Notes under the pieces: model-generated | Database searches by the model: none | What the model saw: only the letters and a program-made list of their open reading frames with translations | Told to the model about the DNA's origin: nothing | Assembly: GCA_945872245.1 (NCBI GenBank) | Contig: CAMBZB010000005.1 | Span: forward strand, 1 to 64,000 | DNA from: Flavobacterium psychrophilum | GTDB lineage: Bacteria > Bacteroidota > Bacteroidia > Flavobacteriales > Flavobacteriaceae | Direction of reading: 5' to 3' | DNA: 64,000 bases | Shown: one piece after another, positions 44,528 through 52,965 of the stretch | Position numbering within the stretch: the stretch's first letter is position 1 | How the letters are laid out: the number at the start of each line of letters is the position of its first letter | Translations under genes and position numbers: made by a program

Positions 44528-45270
44528 GAAACGTAACCGAAACGGTAAAGCAGTTAATTATTATTAATATCCTCTTTTTTATTGGAACTCTCGCATTGGG
44601 AGATCCGGCCTATAAAATATTAGCATTATTTTTTCCTGAAAATCAAAATTTCCAGTATTGGCAGCCTATCACACACATGTTCATGCATGGGGGCTATATG
44701 CATATTTTCTTTAATATGTTTGCCTTGTTTTCCTTCGGGTCTGCTTTGGAGCATTTTTGGGGTGCCAAAAAGTTTTTGTTTTTTTACATTTCTTGTGGAT
44801 TAGGGGCAACCTTGTTGCATACTGGAGTTAATTATTACTACTTTCAGGAGGGGTTGAACACGCTTACAGCCAATGGATTTGAGAAATCAGAAATTTTGCA
44901 AATTTTGAATCAAGGAAAAATTGACACCAGATGGCAGGAATTATTATCGGTTTCTGAATGGCAAAATTTCACCGAAGCCTATCTTGGCTCTGCCGTTGGG
45001 GCCTCTGGTGCAATTTATGGTATCATTGTGGCTTTTGCCTTTATGTTCCCCAATGCTGAATTGGCTTTGATGTTTATTCCGGTTCCAATTAAGGCAAAAT
45101 ATTTTGTACCAGGACTAGTTTTGGTTGATTTGTATATGGGTGTCTCAGGGCAATCTATTTTTGGAGGTGGTGGAATCGCCCATTTTGCACATGTTGGTGG
45201 TGCCGTTTTTGGCTTCCTTATTATGTGGTATTGGAAGAAAAATCAGTTTAATAATAATCGTTGGGATTAA
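44524..45270 (+). CDS. Rhomboid intramembrane serine protease
   Basis: Six-helix membrane protease. The early loop has H-M-F-M-H-G-G-Y-M-H-I-F-F-N-M (His/Asn of helix 2), the catalytic Ser is in G-A-S-G-A-I-Y-G, and the catalytic His is in I-A-H-F-A-H-V-G-G. The segment between helices 3 and 4 holds an extra soluble stretch of roughly 40 residues. Length is 248 aa. It overlaps mutL by 4 nt and a second rhomboid gene follows after 52 nt. Substrates are unknown. Confidence 0.93.
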   Translation: MRNVTETVKQLIIINILFFIGTLALGDPAYKILALFFPENQNFQYWQPITHMFMHGGYMHIFFNMFALFSFGSALEHFWGAKKFLFFYISCGLGATLLHTGVNYYYFQEGLNTLTANGFEKSEILQILNQGKIDTRWQELLSVSEWQNFTEAYLGSAVGASGAIYGIIVAFAFMFPNAELALMFIPVPIKAKYFVPGLVLVDLYMGVSGQSIFGGGGIAHFAHVGGAVFGFLIMWYWKKNQFNNNRWD

Positions 45271-45322
45271 AAATAAATGTTTCTTTTTTTGTCATTTCGA
45301 TAGGTTTAAAATTATATAAAAA

Positions 45323-46189
45323 ATGAGTAGCATAATAGACGACTTAAAAAGCCAGTATAAATTTGGTGGAACTGCCCAAAGGCTGATCTACTGGAATATC
45401 TCTTGTTTTCTGGTTTCGTTGGTGTTTTTTTACCAGTTTAGGCTTGGGGCATTTGATTTTCCCAATTGGCTCGCGCTTTCATCAGATCCTTCCGTCTTTA
45501 TTGTAAAACCATGGACACTATTGACGTATGCTTTCTTTCACGATGGATTCGGGCATATCTTTTTCAACATGATTGTCTTGAATTTTTCCAGCACCTTATT
45601 TCTCACATTTTTCACCCAAAAGCAATTGCTAGGATTGTATGTTTTGAGTTCAATATTTGCAGGAATAGCATTTGTTTCAAGCTATTATGTATTAAATTTA
45701 AGTGCTTCTATTGTAGGTGCATCTGCAGCGATTACGGCAATTTTAGTGGCCACAACTACCTATAGTCCTTTAATGAATGTTCGTTTGTTGCTTATTGGAA
45801 ACGTAAAACTGTGGCATATTACACTTGTAATTCTTGTGATTGACTTGATGCAAATCCGTATAGATAATTCGGGAGGGCATATTGCTCATTTAGCGGGTGC
45901 TTTTTTTGGTTTTATATTTATTAAATTGCTTCAAAACGGAACCGATTTGAGTAAAATAGTTTCTAATATAATCAATTTTTTCGTTAATTTGTTTTCCAAA
46001 TCTCCTTCAACACCTTTCAAAAAGGTGCATAAAAACTATAAAAAACCAACACAGAAGCCGGTTTCAAAAATTGTAACGAAGGATAAGACACAACAGCAAG
46101 TCGATGAAATTTTAGATAAAATCAGTCGTTCAGGCTATGATTGTCTGACAAAAGAGGAAAAAGAATTTTTGTTTAAAGCAGGGAAGTAA
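45323..46189 (+). CDS. Second rhomboid protease with DUF6576-like tail
   Basis: The rhomboid core is complete: H-D-G-F-G-H-I-F-F-N-M, the catalytic region V-G-A-S-A-A-I and H-I-A-H-L-A-G-A. The serine motif is G-A-S-A instead of the usual G-x-S-G; the Ser is kept, so activity remains possible. After the last helix (about residue 220) follows a basic linker and a conserved cytoplasmic tail, V-D-E-I-L-D-K-I-S-R-S-G-Y-D-C-L-T-K-E-E, seen on many Bacteroidota rhomboids. It is a tandem neighbour, not a recent copy, of the gene before it. Confidence 0.9.
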   Translation: MSSIIDDLKSQYKFGGTAQRLIYWNISCFLVSLVFFYQFRLGAFDFPNWLALSSDPSVFIVKPWTLLTYAFFHDGFGHIFFNMIVLNFSSTLFLTFFTQKQLLGLYVLSSIFAGIAFVSSYYVLNLSASIVGASAAITAILVATTTYSPLMNVRLLLIGNVKLWHITLVILVIDLMQIRIDNSGGHIAHLAGAFFGFIFIKLLQNGTDLSKIVSNIINFFVNLFSKSPSTPFKKVHKNYKKPTQKPVSKIVTKDKTQQQVDEILDKISRSGYDCLTKEEKEFLFKAGK

Positions 46190-46198
46190 TTTTGTTTG

Positions 46199-46233
46199 AA
46201 GTTTCAGGCTTAAAGTTGAGTAACCTGAAACTT
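46199..46233. repeat. 10-bp inverted repeat containing a shared spacer word
   Basis: AAGTTTCAGG and CCTGAAACTT form a perfect stem around a 15-nt loop. Positions 46206-46220 are the 15-mer also found at 5876-5890. The spacer goes on with CTTGAAACCTGAAA, another variant of the same words. Confidence 0.75.
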
Positions 46234-46253
46234 GAAACCTGAAATCAATAAAA

Positions 46254-47300
46254 ATGAAAAACCTTTCTTGGTTTAATAAAATAATGTTTCTCCTGAATGT
46301 AGTGCTAACCGTATCTACATTTATTGCTTATGCATTGCCTTTTTTGGCGCCAAAAGTTTTCCCCATTTTATCGGTTCTTACCTTGTTTATGCCATTGTTT
46401 TTCATTTTGAATGGCTTGTTTTTCATTTATTGGGGAATTCAATTCAAGAAACGTATGATTTTGTCGGGTTTGGTGCTTTTGATGGGCATTACATTTATCA
46501 ATAAATTCTATAAATTTTCTGCCAAAGAGTATCCGGAAACCGAGAATGATTTTACAGTTATGAGTTATAACGTGCGTCTGTTCAACGTTTTCAAATGGTT
46601 GGATAGAGAAGATGTTTCAGTTAATATCCTGGACTTTATAAATGACAAAAATCCTGATATATTGTGCATTCAGGAATTTTCTAATTCTGCCAATATTGAT
46701 TTGAAAGTGTATCGTCATCGGTATATTTTTATGGAAGGAAATAAAATCAAGACCGGACAGGCTATTTTTTCTAAATTTCCTATTATAGACCAAGGCAATA
46801 TTGTTTTTCCAAATTCCAATAACAATGTTGTTTTTGCCGATATCAAAAAAGGGAAAGACATTATTAGGGTCTATAATATGCATTTGCAGTCGATAAAAAT
46901 TTCACCCGATGTGAATGAAATAAATGAAAATATCGATGCCATTGATCAGGGAAAATCACAAAAGCTTTTCAACAGAATAAGCAAAGCTTTTACACAACAA
47001 CAGCAACAAGCCGAGATGATCAAAGAGCATAAAAAAGACTGTTCCTATCCGATTATTATTTGCGGAGACCTTAATAATAGTGCTTTTTCCTATGTTTACA
47101 GAAATATAAAAGGGAAATTAAAAGATGCCTTTGAAGAAGCTGGTAAGGGATTTGGGCCAACGTATAAGTTCCGCTATTATCCTGCCAGAATCGATTATAT
47201 TTTAGCAGATGATAAAATGACAGTCAAAAAATTTGAAAGTTTCCCCGAATTCGAAAATTCCGATCATTATCCAATTATGGCAAAATTGTCAATGGAATAG
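46254..47300 (+). CDS. Membrane-anchored endonuclease/exonuclease/phosphatase family protein
   Basis: EEP-fold hydrolase of the DNase I-like superfamily, acting on an unknown phosphodiester or phosphomonoester. Three hydrophobic helices fill residues 10-85. The catalytic part then follows: V-M-S-Y-N-V-R, C-I-Q-E-F (metal Glu), the Y-N-M-H-L-Q-S His, C-G-D-L-N-N (Asp/Asn) and the terminal S-D-H-Y-P-I-M. The 348-aa length fits the Bacteroidota group. It follows the rhomboid genes on the same strand after a repeat-bearing spacer and may be in their transcript. Confidence 0.9.
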   Translation: MKNLSWFNKIMFLLNVVLTVSTFIAYALPFLAPKVFPILSVLTLFMPLFFILNGLFFIYWGIQFKKRMILSGLVLLMGITFINKFYKFSAKEYPETENDFTVMSYNVRLFNVFKWLDREDVSVNILDFINDKNPDILCIQEFSNSANIDLKVYRHRYIFMEGNKIKTGQAIFSKFPIIDQGNIVFPNSNNNVVFADIKKGKDIIRVYNMHLQSIKISPDVNEINENIDAIDQGKSQKLFNRISKAFTQQQQQAEMIKEHKKDCSYPIIICGDLNNSAFSYVYRNIKGKLKDAFEEAGKGFGPTYKFRYYPARIDYILADDKMTVKKFESFPEFENSDHYPIMAKLSME

Positions 47301-47314
47301 GGAAGGGTAGCACT

Positions 47315-47941
47315 CTATTTGATGATCAACTTTTGGTTTTTCAAATAATCCAAAGCATATTTTCCTTCATTAAACAAAACATCTAGAACGCTTAGATTGT
47401 TCAAAAAACCTTGTTTTTCTTCAAAAACTTGGGTGTAGGGTTCAAATTGGGAATCGTCTTTTTTACCGTTTGCCAATTGTCTTAAATCCATTGTGACATT
47501 TGAATCTACTTCGTGTAAATATTCGGTCGTGGCACCGTATTCTAATTTCATTCGCAAACATTTGGAAACAATGGCTAAAGTTTCCAAATTCAAATCCATT
47601 AAATAAGTGTGTTTCTTTTCGAATATTGGACGAATATCATCTTCAAAAAATTCAAAAAAAGGAGAGCTTCGATAGGCCGCTTCCAATGATTTTAAATGTT
47701 GTTTTTGCCAGTCGAAATCAGTTTCTATTTTAACGTCTTTTGTTTTTTGATGTATTTGTTTAGAATGTTTTACAGGAATGTTCAGCAACTGAATGCCGTT
47801 TGGACTGTAAATATAAGTTCTGTTTCTATTGGTTTGCTTCTGGAAATTATCTTCCATTTCGAACACAATCTTTTCCGATTGAGCCATTGCAACATAATGA
47901 CTAATCGAAGGAAAATAAGTGGGGTGTATAAGAAGGTTCAT
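47315..47941 (-). CDS. WbqC-family protein
   Basis: A 208-residue WbqC-like protein. The family start I-H-P-T-Y-F-P-S-I and Q-K-Q-T-N-R-N-R-T-Y-I are present, followed by L-N-I-P-V-K-H and the Y-R-S-S-P-F-F-E-F-F segment. Members are encoded near O-antigen or signal-peptidase genes; the biochemical role has not been settled as far as I know. It is the last gene of the parA-to-wbqC run, 73 nt after lepB. Confidence 0.88.
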   Translation of the reverse strand: MNLLIHPTYFPSISHYVAMAQSEKIVFEMEDNFQKQTNRNRTYIYSPNGIQLLNIPVKHSKQIHQKTKDVKIETDFDWQKQHLKSLEAAYRSSPFFEFFEDDIRPIFEKKHTYLMDLNLETLAIVSKCLRMKLEYGATTEYLHEVDSNVTMDLRQLANGKKDDSQFEPYTQVFEEKQGFLNNLSVLDVLFNEGKYALDYLKNQKLIIK

Positions 47942-48013
47942 TTTTAGAAGATTTATGAGTTTTGAACGTTATAGATTTAAAAGGTCATTCTAAACCCATA
48001 TTGTCCTAAACTG

Positions 48014-49555
48014 CTACGCTTTTTTTTCTTTCCTTCTTTTCCACAGATATTCCCCAGCAAAAAAGATTGCTAAAGCGACTAGAAATAATTTGAAATATGA
48101 TTGTGGCTGTCCGTCCCCACTAACGGTAGTAAACAATCGATCCCATCTAATTTTACCCAAACCTTTGCCATTCGTATCCCAGCTCATCCAAATAAATACT
48201 GGTTTTCCCACGATATGGTTCTGAGGAACAAAGCCCCAATAGCGGCTGTCTTCAGAGTTGTGGCGGTTGTCTCCCATCATCCAATAATAATTTTGTTTGA
48301 AGGTGTATTCATTGGCAACTTGGCCATTTATTCTAATTTCGCTGCCAATTATTTTCAAATCATTGGCTTCATATTCACCAATTATCTTTTTGTAAAAAGG
48401 TAAATTTTCGGTGTTCAATGCCACGGTTTTTCCTTTTTGTGGGATATAAATAGGCCCATAGTTATCACGATTCCACTTGTTGTTTTGCGGAAAAACCCCT
48501 GATTCTGTCTCTTTGGCAATATTTCGGACTATACTTTTTACGATAGGATTGTTTTTCAATCGACTAGCGGACTCTTCTGTTAAAGCATTAAAGTAAAAAG
48601 AATTTTGTGCCGTTTGATACACACCATCCGTAATGTTTAATTCTTTTAAAAGATAGGTTGGGTCAAAACTCGAGCCGTCAGTAGTTATAGTATAGGAAAA
48701 CTGTGGTTTTGCCCGTTCTGGTAATACTAAAACAGCACCATTGATATAAACAAACCCATCTATTATCGATAAGGTGTCTCCTGCAATTCCAACGCATCGT
48801 TTTACATAATTCGATTTTTTGTCAATTGGTTTTCGCAATCCAATGGTTTTCGTGTCTCCAAAATAATGTACGGTATCCGCTGGCCAATTAAAAACCACAA
48901 TATCGGTTCGCTTTATGGTTTGCAAAGCAGGTAATCTCAAATACGGCAATTGAGGAAAATTCAAGTAAGATTTTGTGTGTAGAATTGGAATCGAATCGTG
49001 TACCATAGGCAAAGCTACCGTTGTCATAGGCACTCTCGCGCCATAATTGTATTTGCTTACAAACAAAAAGTCACCCACCAACAAAGATTTCTCCAATGAT
49101 GAAGTTGGAATGGTATAAGGTTGTAAGAAGTAGGTGTGTACAAAAGTTGCGACAATAATAGCAAAAAGCAGCGAACTTATGGTATCGGATGTTTTGTTTT
49201 CAGGATTTAAATTTCTGTTGGTTACATAATTTAATTCTTGGGTATAATTGATATAAAGAATGTACAAACCAAAGGTTGCTATGCCCAAAAAGGTGTCCAA
49301 AGAAGTTCGTTTTCCAAAACTTCTTAAGGTTTCGACCCAAATAACGGGAAACATAATTAGGTTGATTATCGGGATGAAAAGCAACAATGTCCACCACGTT
49401 GGGCGACCTATTATTTTCATCAATACAATCGCATTATAAACGGGAATTGCAGCTTGCCAACGTTTTCTACCAGCCGCTTCATACAATTTCCAAGTTCCCA
49501 AAAAGTGAATTACTTGAACTATCAAGAAAAACACAAACCACTGATATGATGTCAT
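48014..49555 (-). CDS. lepB: Signal peptidase I with N-terminal DUF5684-like membrane domain
   Basis: Cleaves Sec signal peptides at the outer face of the inner membrane. Residues 1-105 are a multi-helix domain of the DUF5684 type, fused before the protease as in other Bacteroidota. The Ser/Lys dyad is S153 in I-P-T-S-S-L and K252 in V-K-R-C-V-G-I-A-G-D. The box with G-D-N-R-H-N-S-E-D-S-R-Y-W-G follows near the C-terminus, and a last helix ends the protein. At 513 aa it is far longer than E. coli LepB, partly from a large insert between the dyad motif and the last box. It lies between dapB and wbqC. Confidence 0.94.
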   Translation of the reverse strand: MTSYQWFVFFLIVQVIHFLGTWKLYEAAGRKRWQAAIPVYNAIVLMKIIGRPTWWTLLLFIPIINLIMFPVIWVETLRSFGKRTSLDTFLGIATFGLYILYINYTQELNYVTNRNLNPENKTSDTISSLLFAIIVATFVHTYFLQPYTIPTSSLEKSLLVGDFLFVSKYNYGARVPMTTVALPMVHDSIPILHTKSYLNFPQLPYLRLPALQTIKRTDIVVFNWPADTVHYFGDTKTIGLRKPIDKKSNYVKRCVGIAGDTLSIIDGFVYINGAVLVLPERAKPQFSYTITTDGSSFDPTYLLKELNITDGVYQTAQNSFYFNALTEESASRLKNNPIVKSIVRNIAKETESGVFPQNNKWNRDNYGPIYIPQKGKTVALNTENLPFYKKIIGEYEANDLKIIGSEIRINGQVANEYTFKQNYYWMMGDNRHNSEDSRYWGFVPQNHIVGKPVFIWMSWDTNGKGLGKIRWDRLFTTVSGDGQPQSYFKLFLVALAIFFAGEYLWKRRKEKKA

Positions 49556-49558
49556 AAT

Positions 49559-49586
49559 ATTTTAGATTTTAGATTTTAGATTTTAG
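49559..49586. repeat. Tandem heptanucleotide ATTTTAG x4
   Basis: Four perfect copies of ATTTTAG begin 4 nt upstream of the lepB start. Two more copies of the same word are in the argG-argC spacer at 28700. Confidence 0.9.
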
Positions 49587-49678
49587 ATTTCTGTTGAAAT
49601 ACAAAATATAAAATTTGAATTATATTTTAATTATTTATTGTTTTAAGTTTTTAAATCTAAAATCGCAAATCTGCAATC

Positions 49679-50380
49679 TTAAATTAATTCTAACACGTCT
49701 TTCATTGTAAAAACCCCCTTTTTTCCCACAATCCATTCGGCAGCAATTACAGCACCAAGGGCGAAACCATCCCGATTGTGAGCCGTGTGTTTTATCTCGA
49801 TAGAATCTACTATTGAATTATACGTTACCGTATGCGTTCCAGGAATATTTTCGATTCTTTTGGCTTCAATGTGGATCTCTTTTGGCTTTGGATTGTCTAT
49901 TGTCCATTTTGTATAAGCACTGTTTTCAATGACTCCTTTAGCCAATGAAATTGCGGTGCCGCTTGGAGCGTCCAGTTTTTGGGTGTGGTGAATTTCTTCC
50001 ATTTCAACTTGGTATGAATCGAATTTCGACATCATTTTTGCCAAATATTCATTGAGTTCGAAGAAAAGATTCACCCCTAGGCTAAAATTAGAACTGGATA
50101 TAAAAGCCCCATTTTTTGCTACGCAAAGTGCGACCATTTCATCATAGTCTTCTAACCATCCCGTTGTTCCGGAGATTACGGGCACATTGGCATGAAAGCA
50201 ACTAGAGATATTGCTAACGGCAACCATTGGAATACTGAAATCGATAGCGACATCAGCGTTGGAGAGTCCTTCATAAGTATTGAACTCGTCTTTTTTCAAA
50301 ACGATTTCATGTCCTCTCTCTAGTGCAATCCTCTCTATGGTTTGCCCCATTTTTCCGTATCCTAAAAGCGCTATTTTCAT
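49679..50380 (-). CDS. dapB: 4-hydroxy-tetrahydrodipicolinate reductase
   Basis: Second step of the diaminopimelate/lysine pathway, NAD(P)H-dependent. The Rossmann motif is G-Y-G-K-M-G-Q-T-I, then G-T-T-G-W-L and the catalytic H-H-T-Q-K-L-D-A-P-S-G-T-A. At 233 aa it is the short Bacteroidota form. It follows the DUF5683 gene by 60 nt and precedes lepB. Confidence 0.95.
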   Translation of the reverse strand: MKIALLGYGKMGQTIERIALERGHEIVLKKDEFNTYEGLSNADVAIDFSIPMVAVSNISSCFHANVPVISGTTGWLEDYDEMVALCVAKNGAFISSSNFSLGVNLFFELNEYLAKMMSKFDSYQVEMEEIHHTQKLDAPSGTAISLAKGVIENSAYTKWTIDNPKPKEIHIEAKRIENIPGTHTVTYNSIVDSIEIKHTAHNRDGFALGAVIAAEWIVGKKGVFTMKDVLELI

Positions 50381-50440
50381 TTGTTGTATGCTTGTTTATT
50401 AATTTGATTTCTTAAAGCCTTCACTTTGGAGAGGTTGGGC

Positions 50441-51001
50441 TTAAAAAGTATAATTAAATGTTAGCCCCACATTAGTCCTTGATGTTACATCATTCGGGTA
50501 AATATTGGGTTTTACAGATAAGTTTTCATTCACGTTAAATTGTATTAGGGCAGCATCAACATTGGCGTCAACAATATTTAATACATAAAAGCCCAAGATA
50601 AATAGTGCTGATAAATCCCTGTTTCGTTGGTAAAATTTTTGCCCTACAATCAGTCTACTATTGTCTAAATAGGAGAATTTGTCATCGGTATATCCTTCCA
50701 ATCTTCGTTTATAGGCATCCCTGTATTGATGGTATTTTTTACTGCTGTCGGAAAAGAAATAAATACTTGCTCCAATGGCACCATAAACTAGCGGGATTTT
50801 CCAATATTTTTTATTGTAGGCTTGTCCCAATCCAGGTAAAACTGCCGAATAAAAGGCTGCTTTTGCTGGCGTCAATGGGTCTATATCATTCGATTTCAAG
50901 GTGTCTTTGGCAACCAAAACTTCCACTGTTTTCTCTTGCGAAAAAACACGGCCGATTCCCATAACAAAGAAAAGCAATCCTATGAAAATGATTTTGTGCA
51001 C
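50441..51001 (-). CDS. DUF5683-domain exported protein
   Basis: A 186-aa protein with an N-terminal signal peptide that ends near R-V-F-S-Q. The conserved region A-A-F-Y-S-A-V-L-P-G-L-G-Q-A-Y-N-K-K-Y-W is typical of DUF5683, followed by K-Y-H-Q-Y-R-D-A-Y-K-R-R. Hydrophobic helices suggest a membrane or envelope location. The start is GTG overlapping the parB stop (TAGTG), so it is translationally coupled to parB. Function unknown; the parB-DUF5683-dapB-lepB order is common in Bacteroidota. Confidence 0.88.
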   Translation of the reverse strand: MHKIIFIGLLFFVMGIGRVFSQEKTVEVLVAKDTLKSNDIDPLTPAKAAFYSAVLPGLGQAYNKKYWKIPLVYGAIGASIYFFSDSSKKYHQYRDAYKRRLEGYTDDKFSYLDNSRLIVGQKFYQRNRDLSALFILGFYVLNIVDANVDAALIQFNVNENLSVKPNIYPNDVTSRTNVGLTFNYTF

Positions 51002-51900
51002 TAGCCTTTTATTAATTTAATAATTCGGTTGAAGTCCTCTTCGGAGTGGAAGGGGATGGTGATTTTTCCCTTGCCGTTTCCGGCTACTTTAACGTCGACT
51101 TTGGTGCCAAAATAAGTGTTGAACGTATTTTTTTGGGTGTCTGCAATCTGAAACGACTCCGATTTTGCCTTCATCGCTGGCTTGGGTTTCAAACTTTCCT
51201 GATAGTTTTTTACCAAGGCCTCAGTATCGCGAACGGAAAGATTCTGGCTTACGATTTTTTGGTAGATATCGGTTTGAATGTCTTGGTTTTCGATGTTGAT
51301 TATCGCCCGACCGTGCCCCATGCTGATAAAACCATCCCGAATTCCCGTTTGGATAATCGGATCTAATTTTAAAAGTCTCAAATAATTGGCAATTGTGGAG
51401 CGTTTTTTTCCCACACGTTCGCTCATTTGCTCTTGTGTCAGTTGGATTTCATCAATTAATCTTTGGTACGAAAGCGCAATTTCGATGGGATCTAAATCGT
51501 GGCGCTGAATATTTTCAACCAATGCCATGACTAACGATTCATTGTCATTTGCAATTCGGATATAAGCGGGAACGGTCTTCAATCCCACTAATGTGGAAGC
51601 GCGAAGACGTCGCTCACCAGATATTAACTGGTATTTGTTGAAGGCTAATTTCCTTACGGTAATGGGCTGTATAACGCCTAATTCCTTGATGGAAGAAGCC
51701 AATTCTCGCAAAGAGTCTTCGTTGAAATTACTTCTGGGCTGAAACGGATTGATCTCGATTGCATCAATTTCAAGCTCAATAATATTCCCGACCACTTTGT
51801 CGGCATTTTTATCGCTTACAGATTTTATGTCGTTTTCTGGATCTTTCAGTAGGGCCGACAATCCTCTTCCAAGGACTTGTTTTTTTAGTGCTTTTGCCAT
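51001..51900 (-). CDS. parB: Chromosome partitioning protein ParB
   Basis: CTP-dependent DNA clamp that loads at parS sites and stimulates ParA. The ParB/Srx box is G-E-R-R-L-R-A-S near residue 94, the central HTH domain has Q-E-Q-M-S-E-R-V-G-K-K-R-S-T-I-A-N-Y-L, and a C-terminal dimerisation domain follows residues rich in Lys/Gln. Length is 299 aa. It is 4 nt downstream of parA. I did not find a consensus parS site in the window. Confidence 0.96.
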   Translation of the reverse strand: MAKALKKQVLGRGLSALLKDPENDIKSVSDKNADKVVGNIIELEIDAIEINPFQPRSNFNEDSLRELASSIKELGVIQPITVRKLAFNKYQLISGERRLRASTLVGLKTVPAYIRIANDNESLVMALVENIQRHDLDPIEIALSYQRLIDEIQLTQEQMSERVGKKRSTIANYLRLLKLDPIIQTGIRDGFISMGHGRAIINIENQDIQTDIYQKIVSQNLSVRDTEALVKNYQESLKPKPAMKAKSESFQIADTQKNTFNTYFGTKVDVKVAGNGKGKITIPFHSEEDFNRIIKLIKG

Positions 51901-51904
51901 AAAC

Positions 51905-52672
51905 CTATTTGCTGTTTTTTGTTATAACTTCTTGGGCTAATTGCAGGTAATTGTTTGCTCCTTTACTTGTGGCATCATAGTTTATAATGCTTTCGCCAAA
52001 ACTAGGTGCTTCGCTCAACTTCACATTTCTTTGAATAATGGTTTCAAAAACCATGTCGTTGAAATGTTTTTGAACTTCCTCAACCACTTGATTGGACAGT
52101 CGCAATCGGGAGTCAAACATAGTTAATAATAAACCTTCAATATCCAAGTCAGGATTGTGAATTTTTTGGATGCTTTTTATAGTGTTCAATAATTTTCCCA
52201 ATCCTTCCAGTGCAAAATATTCGCATTGGATTGGAATGATTACAGAATCGGCAGCGGTTAAGGCATTCAAGGTAAGCAAACCAAGCGATGGCGCACAATC
52301 TATGATGATGTAGTCGTACTCATTCTTGATACTTTCTAATGCCTGTTTAAGCATGTATTCCCTGTTTTCCTTGTCGACCAATTCGATTTCGATGGCAACA
52401 AGGTCAATATGGGACGGAATCACGTCTACATTTGGTGCCGAACTGATCACTATGGCTTCCTTTGGCGTGTTGCTGTGTTCCAGAATTTGGTAGGTTCCTA
52501 TTTCGCTGCTTTCAACATCGATACCCAATCCTGAAGTGGCATTCGCCTGAGGATCAGCATCTATAAGCAACACTTTTTTTTCTAAAACACCCAATGAAGC
52601 GGCGAGATTTATTGATGTTGTCGTCTTTCCAACTCCTCCTTTTTGATTAGCAATCGCAATGATTTTGCCCAT
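51905..52672 (-). CDS. parA: Chromosome partitioning ATPase ParA (Soj type)
   Basis: Walker-type ATPase that positions ParB-bound origins on the nucleoid. The deviant Walker A K-G-G-V-G-K-T-T-T-S lies at residues 10-19. Switch I/II motifs are L-I-D-A-D-P-Q-A-N-A and I-I-D-C-A-P-S-L-G. At 255 aa it is the chromosomal Soj form without an N-terminal HTH, so it should not bind its own promoter specifically. It heads the parA-parB-DUF5683 unit; an inverted repeat and direct repeats lie upstream. Confidence 0.97.
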   Translation of the reverse strand: MGKIIAIANQKGGVGKTTTSINLAASLGVLEKKVLLIDADPQANATSGLGIDVESSEIGTYQILEHSNTPKEAIVISSAPNVDVIPSHIDLVAIEIELVDKENREYMLKQALESIKNEYDYIIIDCAPSLGLLTLNALTAADSVIIPIQCEYFALEGLGKLLNTIKSIQKIHNPDLDIEGLLLTMFDSRLRLSNQVVEEVQKHFNDMVFETIIQRNVKLSEAPSFGESIINYDATSKGANNYLQLAQEVITKNSK

Positions 52673-52716
52673 TTATTTTTTTGAATTTTGAACGGTAAAA
52701 ATACAATTAATTATCG

Positions 52717-52776
52717 TTTCTGAAAATCTATTTTGTTAACATTTGTTAGCGTTTCGTTAGCATGGGTTTTCAGAAA
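52717..52776 (-). promoter_or_regulatory. Inverted repeat flanking three GTTARC repeats upstream of parA
   Basis: TTTCTGAAAA (52717-52726) and TTTTCAGAAA (52767-52776) are perfect 10-bp inverted arms. Between them GTTAAC (52735), GTTAGC (52745) and GTTAGC (52756) repeat at a spacing of 10-11 bp, one helical turn. The position, 45-104 bp before parA, suits an operator. The binding protein is unknown. Confidence 0.45.
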
Positions 52777-52883
52777 TAGTGTTACTGGATTTTTTATTGT
52801 TTTTAGGAGCTTTTTTACGCTTTACGTTACACTCTTTTATTCGGTATAAACCTCATAAAAGGATTTCCACTTCCATCGGGGCT

Positions 52884-52911
52884 AAAAAAAAAGAGAACCA
52901 AATCAGTTCTC
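52884..52911 (-). terminator. Terminator of the SDR gene
   Basis: Read on the minus strand, GAGAAC and GTTCTC pair around TGATTTG, followed by nine T. It lies 55 nt after the stop of the SDR gene. Confidence 0.8.
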
Positions 52912-52965
52912 CGTTTTTAAATTATACATCTGAATTTATTCAGTTTTTCTGCAGTCTGAAATCCG

